A stretch of 64,000 bases of DNA, from the NCBI GenBank assembly GCA_008694505.1, contig VZDJ01000219.1, positions 8,101,089 through 8,165,088 on the forward strand, in the 5' to 3' direction. Position 1 is the stretch's first letter. Every line of letters begins with the position of its first letter. The position numbers and the translations under genes were made by a program. Source of the DNA: Cyanoderma ruficeps. Lineage: Eukaryota; Chordata; Aves; Passeriformes; Timaliidae. The notes under the pieces are model-generated. The model was not told where the DNA came from. It worked only from the letters and a program-made list of their open reading frames with translations, and searched no databases. Of the stretch, positions 13,126 to 26,389 are shown piece after piece.

Positions 13126-15420
13126 ACTCACACTGAGTTATGCACTCCATGAGGAGCAGCAACAAAACCACACGCTCACCAACCGAAGCACTGAGAAATA
13201 AGGCTGGAGTGAGACTCTGTAAGTTAAAGTGACATTTAGTAGCATAACAGCCACATAACCTCCAGATAGAGGCTCTTAACCCACAGCAGACTTATTTCTA
13301 ATGCTGCGTTTGTCACAGGTGACATGCAGTTACATGCTCCCCAGACACAGTGACACACAATAGAGAAACCTTCAGTCTCTCTGAAAGCAGAAATGTTTGT
13401 CCTTGTCACCCAGTGAAAGATGGCAACTCCAGCCTGGTGTGTGCTGCAATCACAACAGCAGAGTGAACCTGGCAGGAGGAAAATTAAAGCAGCCAAGAGG
13501 CAGTGCCTACCTTTTGAATCAATTTATCTCAGGGCATGCCTGCAGCCCTCCTCTGTGAGACACCACTGCTGTGCACTGGCAACATCCCTGAAATAGTCAA
13601 CAAATATTGACCTCTAAAACACCAGCCAGGCTGTTCCGCAAGAACCCTGCATGTTACTCAGCGTGGGAATACATCTTCAAGAGCGAGAGTTTCAGGCACC
13701 ATTCTCTTAGAAAAAACCAAAACAAAAACCCAGCTCCCAAACAAACAGTTCATTTCAAACCACTCTTCCTCCTTTTTGTTTTTAATTGCACCAGAAATGA
13801 GCTTTTCCGGAGTACTATTTTAAAAGTCTTGGAGAAGTTCTGCCAAGTCCTAGAAAATCACAATGTAATTTTAAAATTGCAGTCTGACAAACTGCTGCTT
13901 TGAGAGAACAACCATCTTCTAAATGACTGAGCAGGAGGCCTCAATCACTGCTTTACACAAGCTAGAGAAGGGACTGCAGGAGCACAGAGCAGTCACTGCT
14001 CCAACTCCAGGCAGGCCACGGACTTCAACAATATCTGAACATCACCACATTGGTAATGAAAATCTCAAGGAATTGCTCTGCACCATCTTTGCCTGGCCTG
14101 CATTTGGTCACTGTCCTGAAAACATCAGGATGGTACCACAGCATGTCTGTTTGTGTCTTATCACAATGTCAGATTGATACCTCACAGTTCCATCAAAAAA
14201 CAAATCCATTGGTGTTATTTCAGTCTGAGCTGGACTGTGCACTAGAGAATAGCACACAGAGACAGGGCACAGTGGGTGCAGTAACCATCACCTGAATGAG
14301 CTCATGGTCCAGATAAAAACCAAGATTGAAGCTGGAGGTGGGACATCAAAAGCAGTGACAGATGATCTCTGGCTCTCACCAGATATGGGAGAGTAATTTA
14401 TTTTCATTTCTGCAAATCCTCTGCAGCTTTCAGACCTGTCAGTAATAAAGCACTTTGCAGCAGGAGCAAAGCAGTCCAGGATACTCCTGCAATATAACTC
14501 TTCCTAATAAATTGCAGTGATGGGCAATGGCACCTTTGCTCACTAGCCCTGCCCTGGAGTCCCACTCAGCACTTGTGGGATCACATCAGGCAGGGAGGAT
14601 CTGGGGAGCTGTCAAAGGGCAGAGGAGACTCAGTGCCACCAACCCTTTTCCCTGCACGGCCACACTACAGGTGTGACAGCCCACACAGGATAGGATGGCA
14701 AAGGGCAGAAGCAGCTGGCTGAAACCCAGACCCAAGCTGCAGAGATGTGATGCTACTCTGCAAAGAAAAGTGACTTGGAGAAAGTTCCAGTCACAATTCT
14801 GACTTTTATCCCCAAAAGAGCCTATGTCCTGCAGTCACCCACCCTGGGCCCAAGCAGGGTGACAGCGTGTGACATGTGTGACATGCAGCCCCACTGCTGA
14901 CAGCCTTGCTGGCAGGAGATGAAGAACTTTGTGTTGCTGGATGTGAACCCACGTCCTTCAGCCAGCCCAGAGGCCATCAGACTTTGAACCTGTGTATCAC
15001 CGTGTCCCTATGGCCAAGGCCAGCACAAGCCACCCACAGAGCCAACCCCAGCAGCACAGCCTGGGGCCACCTGCACCACAGCTGCTGCCTCCAAGGAAGT
15101 TGCAGGAGAGGGTGAAAGCAAAGGAAAATACCACTGTTCTGGTGAACAGTCGATCGTGGCACAGGACAATTTATCCAGGGTGGAATTCACCCCTGAATTT
15201 GCCCCATGGGGGAAGGGCATATTCACTTTTAAGCGTACAGACTTGCAAAACATTCCACCAGCTGGACACACTGCATCCCACAGCAGGAGTGCATCCCTGT
15301 CTTCCAGCTCTGGTGATCCATGGAGCTCTACTTGCTGCTGGCTGTAACCTAGAGCATTAATGGTACAAGATTTATGTTTAAAGCATATTAGTAACACTTT
15401 TAAATGGTGAAGGAAGAATT
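13126..15420. other. non-coding stretch, nothing assignable
   Basis: Ordinary non-coding sequence without recognised genes. Overlapping frames of up to 139 codons on both strands at 15,000-15,430 reflect a moderately GC-rich patch and do not resemble known proteins. Confidence 0.5.
14867..14884. repeat. 9-bp tandem duplication
   Basis: GTGTGACAT occurs twice in succession within a TG-rich stretch. Small slippage repeat. Confidence 0.7.
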
Positions 15421-15424
15421 TTAG

Positions 15425-16095
15425 CAAACACTAAATTCTGCAGAAGCTCTGTTTGGCAGAGTTATCAATAATCCTATTAATGACAAGGTGCAATTTACAG
15501 CAAACTGGCAGTGGAAAGGAGATACAGGACTTATGTGAAACAAAAAGATAATGCAATATTATTCCATTGACTGTGCTTTCTCTTAATTGCCTTGTTATGT
15601 ACGCTCAGGGCTCACAATCTATCACGGATGAAGTTGTTTGTTCATAAAGCAGCACACAAGAGGTTTTTAATCCAAGATCCCTCTAGCTGCATTTCAGGAT
15701 TCATTTCAAAGTTGCCTTTAATTTTTCTATTTTGTGTGAGTTTATCCTAATATTAGCAAGCACTCCTCTGAAAAGAAATTGCTGTGCTCAGTTGTGCTGC
15801 TTGTAGTGGATTATTTGACTGCTTACTAAGGCTTTACTCAGTAAGACTGCACAAAGAGACATAACCTGCAAAGCAGACTGCAGGGCTCATGTCACTCTTC
15901 CCAGGCCCTAAGTTTGCAGAAGGGCTGCTGGCCCTCAGGACTGAATCCAGCTCATTTGTGTGTTTGCACAGACCTTTTGCACATTATGAAACAGCTCTAT
16001 CAAACTGAATGCATAATTATAATGTAACAAGCAATTCTTGGCCTCTTAAGAATGTAACTATCCTATTAACACATTAAGAATATATATTGGAAATT
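15425..16095. other. candidate conserved non-coding block
   Basis: A long AT-rich, repeat-free block dense in homeodomain-like motifs. Examples are GAGTTATCAATAATCC, TATTAATGACAAGG, GATAATGCAATATTATTCC and TCTTAATTGCC near 15,460-15,590, and AATGCATAATTATAATG near 16,006-16,023. TCACGGATGAAG near 15,623 retains a CpG. It looks like one or two developmental enhancer-type elements; not verified. Confidence 0.3.
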
Positions 16096-16099
16096 TTAA

Positions 16100-16440
16100 A
16101 GATTGCAAAAAGATGCGTTTGAGGCTTTAAAATTATTCAACTTATTTGTTTTCTTTTCAACATTATCTCATCTTCAGGTGTCTGTGTGGGAGGGCAGACA
16201 GATGGTTACTCAGCTGAGGAACTTGAGGCTGGTCTGTCTTTGTGCAATGGTAACAACCAGCAGTCTGGAAAGAAGATGGGCTTCAGCCTGGGCCAAAGTC
16301 CAAATTCAGGAGAAGAGACTGTGGAAACATCCTTTATGGGAACTGCTCAGATCCAGCTTTTGTGTGGCTTTGCTTCAGCTCCAATTCCCAAGACTCTCAC
16401 AGATGGATTTGGTCATTACACCATGAACAGCTAAAAAGCC
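16100..16440 (+). other. acceptor-like site followed by an open frame; unassigned
   Basis: A pyrimidine-rich run at about 16,141-16,173 ends in ATCTTCAG at 16,178, which looks like a 3' splice acceptor. It is followed by about 250 bases open in two frames, one ending in ...HYTMNS and a stop at 16,434. I recognise no protein family in either frame. There is no matching donor and no clear polyadenylation signal close by. It may be a terminal exon of an unidentified transcript, but a random acceptor-like motif is at least as likely. Confidence 0.15.
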
Positions 16441-19400
16441 CAAGGTGCACATTTTTATACCATATATAGTGCTAAGAATGTCAGCTATGCTGGGAATGAA
16501 GATGATGAATGAATTTATTTTATTTCTAGTTTTAATTATTGGGTAAATTCCATTTGCCACCTAGAATGTGAATGTGTTTTATTACAATAATATGCTTCCG
16601 GCATGAAGCCAAGACGGCTTCCAAGCAAGGGGGAGGGGGTATTAAACTGTGCTGGCTGGTGTTGAAAGCACTTGACATTTCTCCATTTCATTTCCTAGGT
16701 GCCATATCATAAATAAGCTCAATAAACTGTTACTTACAGCCCTGACCAATTTAAATCCTACCTGGTAGATTTATTTCATGTATACCCTGTCCTCCATAGC
16801 TGCTGGGAAACAACGACTTGACACTGCCAACCTGTTCTTCCCGGATCTGATGTTGTCTGTACATCAGCAAAGACATTTCCAGAGCCTGTTTGCAGAGATG
16901 CTGAAAGTCACTGGAAGCTGCTGGCTGCCTGCATTCATTGCTGAGGACAACAGGTAAGCCAGGTGACACCAAGCTGCCCTACATCACAGGCACTGCCCAA
17001 AAAGGGAGATCACAAAAGTGAAGAAATAGATTTGGGGTTTTTTTTTCAATTCTTATTCTACAGTTCAGGAGAACTAGAAAACTATCCCTTGCTGAGGATT
17101 AACAACATTGGCTAAACTTTATCTATAGCCCATCTCACATTGCAACTAAGTTGATTTGCACCAGAAGAACTCGAGTTTGTCAGAACTTTCCCTTATAAAA
17201 GTTATCAGCTGGCATTACCTGCCTCTGCCAAATGCAGAGCAAAACCCACCAGGTGTTTCTCTAGGTGTGTTCTTGCTAAAATACACACTTGGCTGGTGTC
17301 CTTCATGCAGATGATTGATATAAAGACGTCTGGGACTGGACTTTCCAATTTGTCACAGCCTTACTTCAAAACAAACTGCTAATGAGAGTGTCACAGTCTG
17401 CTATATTAATTCAGGTACATGGTGAAATTAGTGAAACCAATCCTGGGTCTGACACGCCACTGTTTCACACAGCTGATGTAGCTGGGAGCTCAACCACAAG
17501 GACCATCTGCAACCACACCTTTGGGCTCTCCAACTTATCCACACCTGAGCCATTAATGCTGCTCTGGCTGAAATTTCAGCCTTAGATCAAACCCTACCCC
17601 GTTCATCCCTCGACAAGGCTGTTCATCCCCACATCCCCAGAGTCCTCCAGCAGCACTTGTTTCTCACACATGCAGTGCAGCAGTCTGGCATGTGAGCCCA
17701 GCTGAGCTGCTGGCAGAAGGAGACAGTCCAATAGATTTCCACATTATCATGGCTCTCCATGAATGACTTCAAAGGGATATATAGATCCTATCTTCAGGAG
17801 ATTAGCTGGGAGGGCACTGCCTGTGCAGGCAAGCTTGTTCCAGTCTTTTACCCAGTAATTTGCAGGATCTCCACATAGAAGAGACAACCCAGAACCACAT
17901 TTGCCAAAGCCTCCTACACAAGGCCTGCAGGATGGTCATTTCCAGCTGTCAGGGCTATAAAGGAGGACAGGACAACACAGTCCTTCCTATTGGATAAAGA
18001 TGTTTATTCCAACCCACTCAGCAACTGCCATTGTTTTGGTTAATATGTATTGAAATCTTGTCCTGTTATGAGTTCCAGAATTACTTCTACTAGTTAGTTT
18101 ACACAACATACATAATTACATTTCCATGAATACAAGCCCCATTTCCTGTCGTGCCTTTACATCCAAAGAAACAGCTCAGCAATACATTAATGCATGGCTG
18201 GAGGCTGGCAAGTCCCTGGGAGCTTTGGGTGCCTCCTGACAGGAAGGAGCTTTGCCTGCAAACTGGGGAACAGGAGCCGCACCTGCCATGAACAGTAAAC
18301 AGCCCTGCTCTGAAGGAGTACTGTGGGTTCCTGTGCACAACTGCGGAGCCCAGGGGAAGCTCCATATGCTCTGAGATATCTGCTTAGTGCTGTCAGACAG
18401 AGCTGCTTGGCTCTGCACAAGCTGCTGGGATGGGGCTGGGACAGTCCCTGTTCCCAGCTCTGTAGGAACACACGTGCTCTCCCACAAGGCAGGTTTCCAG
18501 CAGCACTGCGGCAGCTGCCAGGTACTCAGTGGAGCCACTCACACCAGAGCTTCTGGGTGCACTTGTAAATTTTCACAAGTGTCTCAATGTTTGATAGACT
18601 CCCTGGATTCCCTACCATGACGGCACTGGGGAACCAGGGACAGAAGAAAGGCCACTCTCCACCCATTTCAGCCACTGCAGAAGTTATCAGAGAGATTTCA
18701 GGGAAGGAAACGTAAGCTGAGCTTCACCTCCACATTCTGCTCATGCCAGCTGGAAAAGGGAGGATCGGGCAGAGAGAGAACAAAATCACATGGTTGTGGT
18801 TTCCTTCCAACAAATGGAGCTTAGTGCAGTGGCTGCTGCCACCCCAGCTCCAGAGTCAAACCCCCTCCACTCCTCCCATGCCGTGCACTCTCAGGGCTCC
18901 TGGCAGGGCCTGCCTGCAGGATGTTTCTGTTTCCTCACCTACACTGTAATGTGAATGATCCTCCAAGGTGCAGGGTGGCAAAGATCAACATGGTGCGAGT
19001 CTCCCTCTCCTGGATGAGACATCAGCTGGTGCCAACCGGTGCTGCTGCATTATGCACGTCTCAAACTGCTCCGGCTCTGCATTAGCATTCTGAAACACAG
19101 CTTCATCCTCCTGCTTCAGAGACCAGCCCCTGCTTTACATAAATCTTTAATGAAATGCTCTGCCTCAAGCACCGTGCCTATGAACAAAAGGCAGAGTTGA
19201 AGGAAAACAGTTTTACCTCCAAAAAACCAAAGCAGTTCTACAAATAGCACACAGAAATTACACTTGCTGCACCAATCTGGAATCCCTGGAGCACCACTAT
19301 AAAGAAGGCAGAGCATCGAGACATGTGAGAAGCTGGGACAGCTGTGAGTGCTTTTCAGAAAGACAGGTAGGAGAGTCATCCAGCTGAGGCTCATGCTGAG

Positions 19401-22400
19401 AACACAGCAGGACAGACCCAGTCTCCCAGTGCACGTGTCTGGCCGATGCCCATGTGGGAGGTTGTGAGGCTGCATGTGCTCCCCCAGCAATGCAACAGGT
19501 CAGGAGACTGATGTTAAAGCCTCGAGATTTAAAAACACATGCACAAGTCTATAAAATTCCTATTCCCTAACCATAAGAGTGCTTATGGTTAATGCTGTCA
19601 AGTGTTTCAAGTGCTTCCCTCAGGAATTTAAAGGCTGTAAATGTTCATCTCCCCCTGCAACACATGCTAAGTAGAAATAAGACTGGAAACTGAAACTCTA
19701 CCGATCAGGATGAGGAATTGTTATTTTAAGATAAAACTAACTAAGTACCATGAAGCTAAAGATAAAATTGCAGGGGCTGGCAGCATGGTCTGACAAGGAC
19801 AGTGAGAATCCTGATGCAAAACAGTGACCAGGAGATGTTACAAGATCCTCAGAGCTCAGCACTTACCTGCAATGCAAAGACATCCAGCATTTAGGGCTTC
19901 ACACTGGAACACTTGATGCTTTTCAAAGCAGTCTACAGGAGTTAAGGTATGTACCTTCCATTAAACTTAATGGAAAATGTTTGCTTAAATCCTCAAGACT
20001 GCCTTGAAATGATGTGTTTCAGATTCACAATCTGGACTGGAAGCTTTAATTTTCATTTTTAATACTCACATCTGCATGTAGCCCCAGGTCGGTAAATCAT
20101 TTAAATGTGTGCTTCAAAATGCAACAGCCAACAAAGCTACTCATGTGCTCAAAATTTAGTAAACATATAAATGTCCCATCCAGCAGAGATGGAGTTGCTC
20201 AGATGGTTTTGTGTTTTGGTGAACTGATGCCTGAAGCCTGCAGAGACTGCCACAAGAAGTTTCCATTTTGCCAACACGTATCACAGTGTTACCACACTTA
20301 CTCCAGTAAATCAAGAGGAAAGGCAATGCCAGAGATGTGTTCAGAGACAGTCTGGTGTCTTGGAGACATTGGTTACTTGTCCACTTTGGCTTTCTCATCC
20401 ACATTTTGGGTTCCCTAATCAGGGATCTGAACTAAGTTGAAAAACTGGATCCAACTGAACATTTTTCAATTATGCCTTTATTTTTACTGAGCAGCAGGAA
20501 TCCTAGACTAGGTTTTCTGTATCACATAAACATCTATTGAGGAGATTACAAATAAAGCAGGAAAAATGTCCAAACACCCAAACTGATACCTTAAAATAAC
20601 AGTCATGTAGTGTAGAACAAACCCTCCTCTGCAGCTAGATTTCCAATACACAAGATACAAATGGCTCTGGCAATTCAAAATGCCTTCAGATTTGTCTCCC
20701 CTTACCTCTGCAGGACAGCACAGGATGACCAGGGACAGGAACTGAACTCAAGAACTTGAGCTGAAGGCCCAAGGATGGGCAGGGAGCGTTACATCCTTTG
20801 GGATGAGGCATTTTGGGAAGGATCATCATGAACATTTGGGCTTAATCTCCAACTTGGGAACTGAGGTCTCTGAAAGCGTGGAAGTATTTGGATCTCACCA
20901 TCTCACTTACCCCAGCCAGACTGAGTCTGACAATAAATAATCACTACATGCACCCAACATCTTAGCTTTATAAAGCCAAACAGCTATTTGCGGCTGCATT
21001 TTGATACTCAGAACTCAAAAATAATCATGTAAAAGCTCAGCAGTTTCCACTAGCAGTCACATCCAAGGTAAGAAGTAGGCGAGGCAGCATTTAGATGTTA
21101 AACATAATGTGGTGTGACCATGCAGAGAGTGAAGGAGAGATCCTGCTCTCCCACTGCTGCCTGTTGCATTCCTTGCAACAGACAGCAACTGGCAGAAAGT
21201 GAGATGAGGCTGTTCAATCTGCTGATCCAGCAGAAAATGAACACAGCAAGAGGTAAAAACCCCTCCAAGGACTGCCCTGCCCCTTATCAAAAGTGAACAT
21301 TGCTCACAGAATGAGCCCAGGGAGCCCGCTCCTGTCAGACCCACAATCTGCAAACCTGAGGCAAGGGAGAGGGAGGAGACTCAGAGCTCCTAAAGAGGAA
21401 AGAGATTCCCTTTTGGCATCGGTTCATGGGCAGGGTAAAACCTTCAAGCCATGCTCTCAGTGAGCAAGTGTCATCCAGCACATGTGGGGGAGAAGACAGT
21501 GCTGTGGGATTTTGGGTCTAGTCAGCAGACACAGCCAGGTTTGCAGAGTAACACACAACCAGTGCAGGCAGAGATGTGCATATAAAGATCCCAGCACGGG
21601 GCTGACAATCAGCAGGATTCCTCCCCACAGCCCTGCCGAGGCACGCTCAGACAGGGGGGCACATTTGGCCTCCCCTCATACAGCTGTGAGCCTGGACAAA
21701 GTCCTGCCAAGCACAGAGGAGTTCCAGCTTTCACACCAAATCCCTCCCCACTCCCTGAAATCCTCCGTGTGCTCTTGTAATTTGGAAGGATGAGCACATG
21801 TGAGAGGGGCAGGAGGAGCTGCCCAGGTACCATGTGTTCCATGGTTGGTGCTGAAGGTGTAAGGAACATTTGCATGGCAACAGCAGGCTCATGCCAGCAG
21901 GTACCAGACACAGCAGCTCACAGCTGGACAGCTGCACAAACTTCCACCTCAGGCAGTGATCACAGTCTGGGCTGTGCCACACTGTCCTCGAGACACTCAG
22001 CTGGGCCCCACTGCAGCAATCTTTTATCCACTGCACTGGTGCTGCTGCCAGGGAGACAGCAAACTGCAGGATTCTCTGCAGCCCTTTATTCATATTCTCT
22101 CAGTAAGGTTATCACCCTGGCCCTTCTGCTTTGGGATCCTCATCCTCCCAAACATGCACAGACCCTACTCCTGTATTACAGCAAGACAAGGACTTCCATG
22201 AACAGGTAGTCTGAGTCACAGCATGTCTTGCATAAAGAACAGGGTTCTCTCGAACTCATTTCTGTGTGAACGACAGCTTCATTTTCAGAAAGAGCAGCTC
22301 ATTTTGATCCTTCTGATGCCACTGATTGAAGCCACCAGTAGATTGCTCTGTGGCTCATTGATTAAGCTCAACGTGTATAATTGCATTACTGAAATAGATT

Positions 22401-22950
22401 GGCTCAGGCACCACTGAAGATAAGCCAGAGCAGCCAGGGGTGCAGAAGCAGTGCAGCCACCCGCACAAGGGCCATCCTGGCACCCTGGCTCTGGGAGGAC
22501 AGGAGAAGGAGCCTGTGTGGTCACCCAGAGCTGGTCTCCAGAAGGTCAGCAGCTTGCCTGTTCTTCCCTATGGCTGTATCTCACTCCCGAGTGGATGGGC
22601 CACTCCACGCCGTGGCCCCAGACGTGGATTTAGTATGCATGACAGTGCTCCTGAGGGCAGTGCCTACACGGAGCACTGCTAAACATGCTGACAAAGGCAA
22701 GGGAAGTGACCTGGAAATGACAAAGTGAAGCAAGGGAAGGAGCAAAGACGAGGTGGCTGAGGAGAAACGTCTGCACGGTTATTTCTACAGAGCCTGCTGA
22801 GGAGAGGCGGCGAGGTTTGTCTGACACAGTTGGTGCAGTGCAGGCGCTGCTGGATGTCTCTGCTGTGGGCAAAGCTCTCTAGATTGGCAGCCAGAAGATT
22901 AATCTTGTACCTTTCAGAAGTGGTGGGGGCTACGCACAGAAGAAAATAGC
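16441..22950. other. non-coding stretch with two weak element-like patches
   Basis: No gene recognised. Patches that look element-like are 20,925-21,030 (ACAATAAATAATCAC, GCTTTATAAAGCC, AAAATAATCATG) and 22,290-22,410 (CACTGATTGAAGCC, TTGATTAAGC, TATAATTGCATTAC). The rest, including 17,580-20,100 and 21,400-22,250, shows ordinary composition with short chance frames. Confidence 0.45.
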
Positions 22951-22959
22951 TACTTTAGT

Positions 22960-23300
22960 TTTTCATCACGTAGAATATTATGTTGAACGGCAGAGACGCA
23001 GTGTCCCGAGCACAGTCCCAGCTTCTGGCAGCAAGCACAGAGCTGCCACACAACTCTGAGCAGCTTAAACTGTAATTCTCGAAGCTGAGGTCCCTTTTTC
23101 ATAACAAGAAACAGCAGAAAAATTACTTTTAATATGCAGAAGGAATCATTTGTAAAATCAAAGATGAATCCTAAAAAACTAAAGAGCTGCTTTTTATGAT
23201 AGATGAGGTTTTAAACACCACATGAGAGAAGAGACTTCCCTCAAATAGGTGCCAGTTAATTAATGAGATTTGGTAAATGAGTGCATTTCCTGCGCAACAA
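22960..23300. other. candidate conserved non-coding element
   Basis: Contains TTTTTCATCACGTAGAATATTATG, ATTACTTTTAATATGCAG, TTTTTATGATAGATGAGG and CCAGTTAATTAATGAG (a TTAATTAA palindrome near 23,255) with retained CpGs, in about 340 bases free of simple repeats. The TTAATTAA palindrome could accommodate a paired-type homeodomain dimer. Conservation was not tested. Confidence 0.3.
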
Positions 23301-26030
23301 ACTGCAGGCCTCCACTTCCAAAGCACATTATGTTAAATTGGACAAAGGCCCATTATTCTGGAATAAAAGATTGCCCACTGGAGGCTTCACACTGAAGTAT
23401 TCCAAGAATATGTTCATCCAGGAATACAAGCAGTGTATTTGCAAGCGGAAACCAAGCAATCCTTAAAAATACCAATACCTCCTACAGCAGCTGGTACATT
23501 GAAAGATTTAGCACTTAGTAGTAAAAAAACCCCAAACCTCACAGTAGCTCAGCCCACTGGTTATACAAAAGCTCAGGAGACAGGGATGAGCTGCCTCCTG
23601 TGACCAGAAGGCTCTCGGGGCAGGTTTATGCTCTGCAGTACAAAGCAATGAAAACTGGCTCCATACCCTGCTCAGATATGACATCTCTCACACTGTCAGG
23701 ACCTGCAGGCCACTGTGTACTTTGATGGGAACAGTGAGGCACAGTGTGAGCTGGTTTGGATGGAGTTAACAGCATTTGTGCAGTGTGTCCATTGCAGGGT
23801 ATGGACAGGACAGGCTCAGCATCCCTAGCACTGTGCAGAAAGCCACAGTGGCCTTGGACACCAACAACAAGTGGGTGAGTGCACAGCTTGAGCAAAGAGA
23901 AGGGGTAATGGATCCCTGCTCCCACTTCACTCTGGAGCACACAGACATGGCAGCTTTCCATCACAGTCCCCCAGACACCCTAAACCTGCTGAGAGAGGGC
24001 AGGGACACCACTAACAAGGTCAACAGCAGACAGACCAGTCACAAGAGCAGTGTGGGGTATCAGGTCTCTGCCCAGTTCAACCTGTAACACTCCCAAAGCC
24101 ATTTCCTCCAAATTCCTCCCAAAAGTTTGCCTACAAAAAGCTTTGCACACACAGAGTGCTCAGCCCAGATGGGGGGACACTCACCAGAGCTGCACACAGA
24201 GGGCTCCAAGGCAGGTAAGGCATTTGGGATAAACAACATCTTGACCACACAACTCCAGGTGCTCTCTCCCCAGGCCAGCTGATCATAACCCTTAGCAGGC
24301 TACATGCTACTGACAGAGGCAACATTATCTGAGCTGTTCCATGGAATAATAAGCACCAACCTGGCCTCCTCAGGAACATCTTTGAGCATTCTCACTGCAA
24401 ACAGTCAAAGTCAACTCACCAGGATACCCAACTCTTGACTTTCATTATGGAAAATTATTCACAGCAGAAGTGTCACTTCAGCAGTGTACAAATTCTTGTC
24501 ATTATAAATATTTTCATATCATTATTTTCTTTCTCTTATACCTGTGGAGTCTTAGACCACACCGAGTTCTTCACTTGTGCAAAGCTTTTCCCAGACAAAA
24601 GACAGTCTTCAACTTCCTGGAACACACAGCAAAACTCACAAGGACCCTCTCCAGACTTTTAGAAAGAAGGATTTAGAATTTCTTACAGCACTTCCAGTGA
24701 TTTTTCCCAATTCCCAAAATATATTTTCCTTTCCTACCAGGAGACGCATGTCTGCACACACTCCACCTTCAGCATAATCAATATATTGATAAAGAAGTGA
24801 AAGCCTTGCCATACATCTTCTTACTGCTGACTTCTCCCTATGGCTGTTTGAACTAAGTCCATTCTAACCCTTAACTGTATTTCTGTACCAATGATTTCCA
24901 ATCCAAAGGCTTTGCTTTGTCAATTACACACATGCATGCACACACCTACATGTGATTCTTCTGTTAATACTTTAAGCAACACTTGAATCCTTTAATATTC
25001 TCTTCAAGGCCTTTTACAATTTACCTCACAATGCTATTTAAACTAGCAATTAACCCCCCAGAAACAGCACTGCTACCTAACACTCTTTCAGCAGCACTCA
25101 GAGACAGGACAATGTGACAGAAACATATTCACAGCCTCACATGCAGCTGTGAAGCCCTGGCTTGCCCATAACCATGTTTTTGTTAATTTATCTAAGGATG
25201 AAAACCCTTAGTTATTCACAACTCTGCTTACCCTCCTTTGTTTTGGTAGTTCAGAGCAGGAGTGCTGAGTCACGCTGGCAGAATCATCACTCTTTCTTCA
25301 GGGAGGTTTGGTGTGGCCAGTGCCATCAGTTAACACTCACATTTAACACTCACCTGGGCTGTACAGCAGCAGCACAGCATGCAGGGGTGCTAGAGCAGCT
25401 GGGACACACCGTGCCCCTCACCTCTCATAATGTGCCAGCCCTGAAATGGCAGCAGGATGGGGCACTACTTTCCATTTCCAGGGCTGGTTTCATCCTGCCA
25501 ACCACCCCGAGGCACGGACGTGAGCAGCAGATTAACCTGTCACAGACAGGACACAGGTGAAGTCTACAAAGGGCTTGTCCTCCCTGCAGCTCACGCCAAG
25601 ACAGCTGGGGAAACTCCAGACGTGGAGACACAGACATTGCTCAGAACCTCGGTTTACAGTCAGCCTTCCAGGGAACTACCTGTGTATCTACAAAGTCTCC
25701 AGGAACAAACTGGTTCTCAGCTGTAGGAAACCAAGAGTAGAACCTGTCCCTTCCACAAGGGACTGCCCGGGTATTCCTGCTGATAGCAACTGTTTTAAAT
25801 TGAAGTTCACCTGCAGTGATCTGTTTGGAAAAGTATTCCCTAATGTGCTTTTGTCTATGAGGATAAACGTACATTTCTGTTTAAAAACGGAGACTTTTCT
25901 GATCAAAGGACTGGAACTTCTATACTACGTAAAGCACAACAATTCAAAATACACTTTTCCTATTAGGAGCATAAAAAAAGAGAGAAACCTTCCTGCATAA
26001 ACATGATAGAACAGACACTCAAGTTACATA
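23301..26030. other. non-coding stretch, nothing assignable
   Basis: Ordinary composition. It includes a weak CA-rich patch at 24,918-24,955 and a small direct repeat of TTAACACTCAC near 25,330-25,353. Frames of up to 147 codons at 25,160-26,000 overlap on both strands and match nothing I know. Confidence 0.5.
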
Positions 26031-26034
26031 CTAA

Positions 26035-26350
26035 GCATTTTTCGGTGGTTTGGGAAAGAAAAGAAATACAAAATGTGAAGTTAATATTCCTCCTGGAACG
26101 AGATTAAAGATATTATTTTACGCCCTACTTGAAACATCACAGTAATTTTCATCTGCACTAATAAAAATAAATCAGCAGCTGATCTTCCATGCATTACAAT
26201 TACCATTTCATGCAACAGTCACAATGCTTCTGAGATGCATTTGCCCTTTGGAACTCCTGCCACAAATAGAGCTGAATTTAGGGACTGCTGAGTGCACAAA
26301 TTTATTTCATCAATTCTTTGAGGACATTGTCATGTAGAAAATGCAATGTG
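26035..26350. other. candidate conserved non-coding element
   Basis: One of the better candidates. It is a 300-base AT-rich block with GAGATTAAAGATATTATTTTACG, ACTAATAAAAATAAATCAG, CAGCAGCTGATC (E-box), CCATGCATTACAATTACC, CATTTCATGCAAC and GAGATGCATTTGCCC. The ATGCAT/ATTTGC mix suggests POU and homeodomain sites near a CAGCTG E-box, a common neural-enhancer combination. That functional reading is inference. Confidence 0.35.
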
Positions 26351-26359
26351 GGCAGCTAG

Positions 26360-26387
26360 AGAAAAGCATCCACAGAAAAGCATCCAA
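26360..26387. repeat. 14-bp tandem duplication
   Basis: AGAAAAGCATCCAC is followed by AGAAAAGCATCCAA, matching at 13 of 14 positions. It abuts the right end of a candidate conserved element at 26,040-26,350. Confidence 0.8.
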
Positions 26388-26389
26388 CT

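Noticed and set aside
14930..15010. tRNA-like look of GGATGTGAACCCACGTCC
   Set aside because: No T-loop GGTTCGANTCC box and no foldable cloverleaf at the expected spacing.
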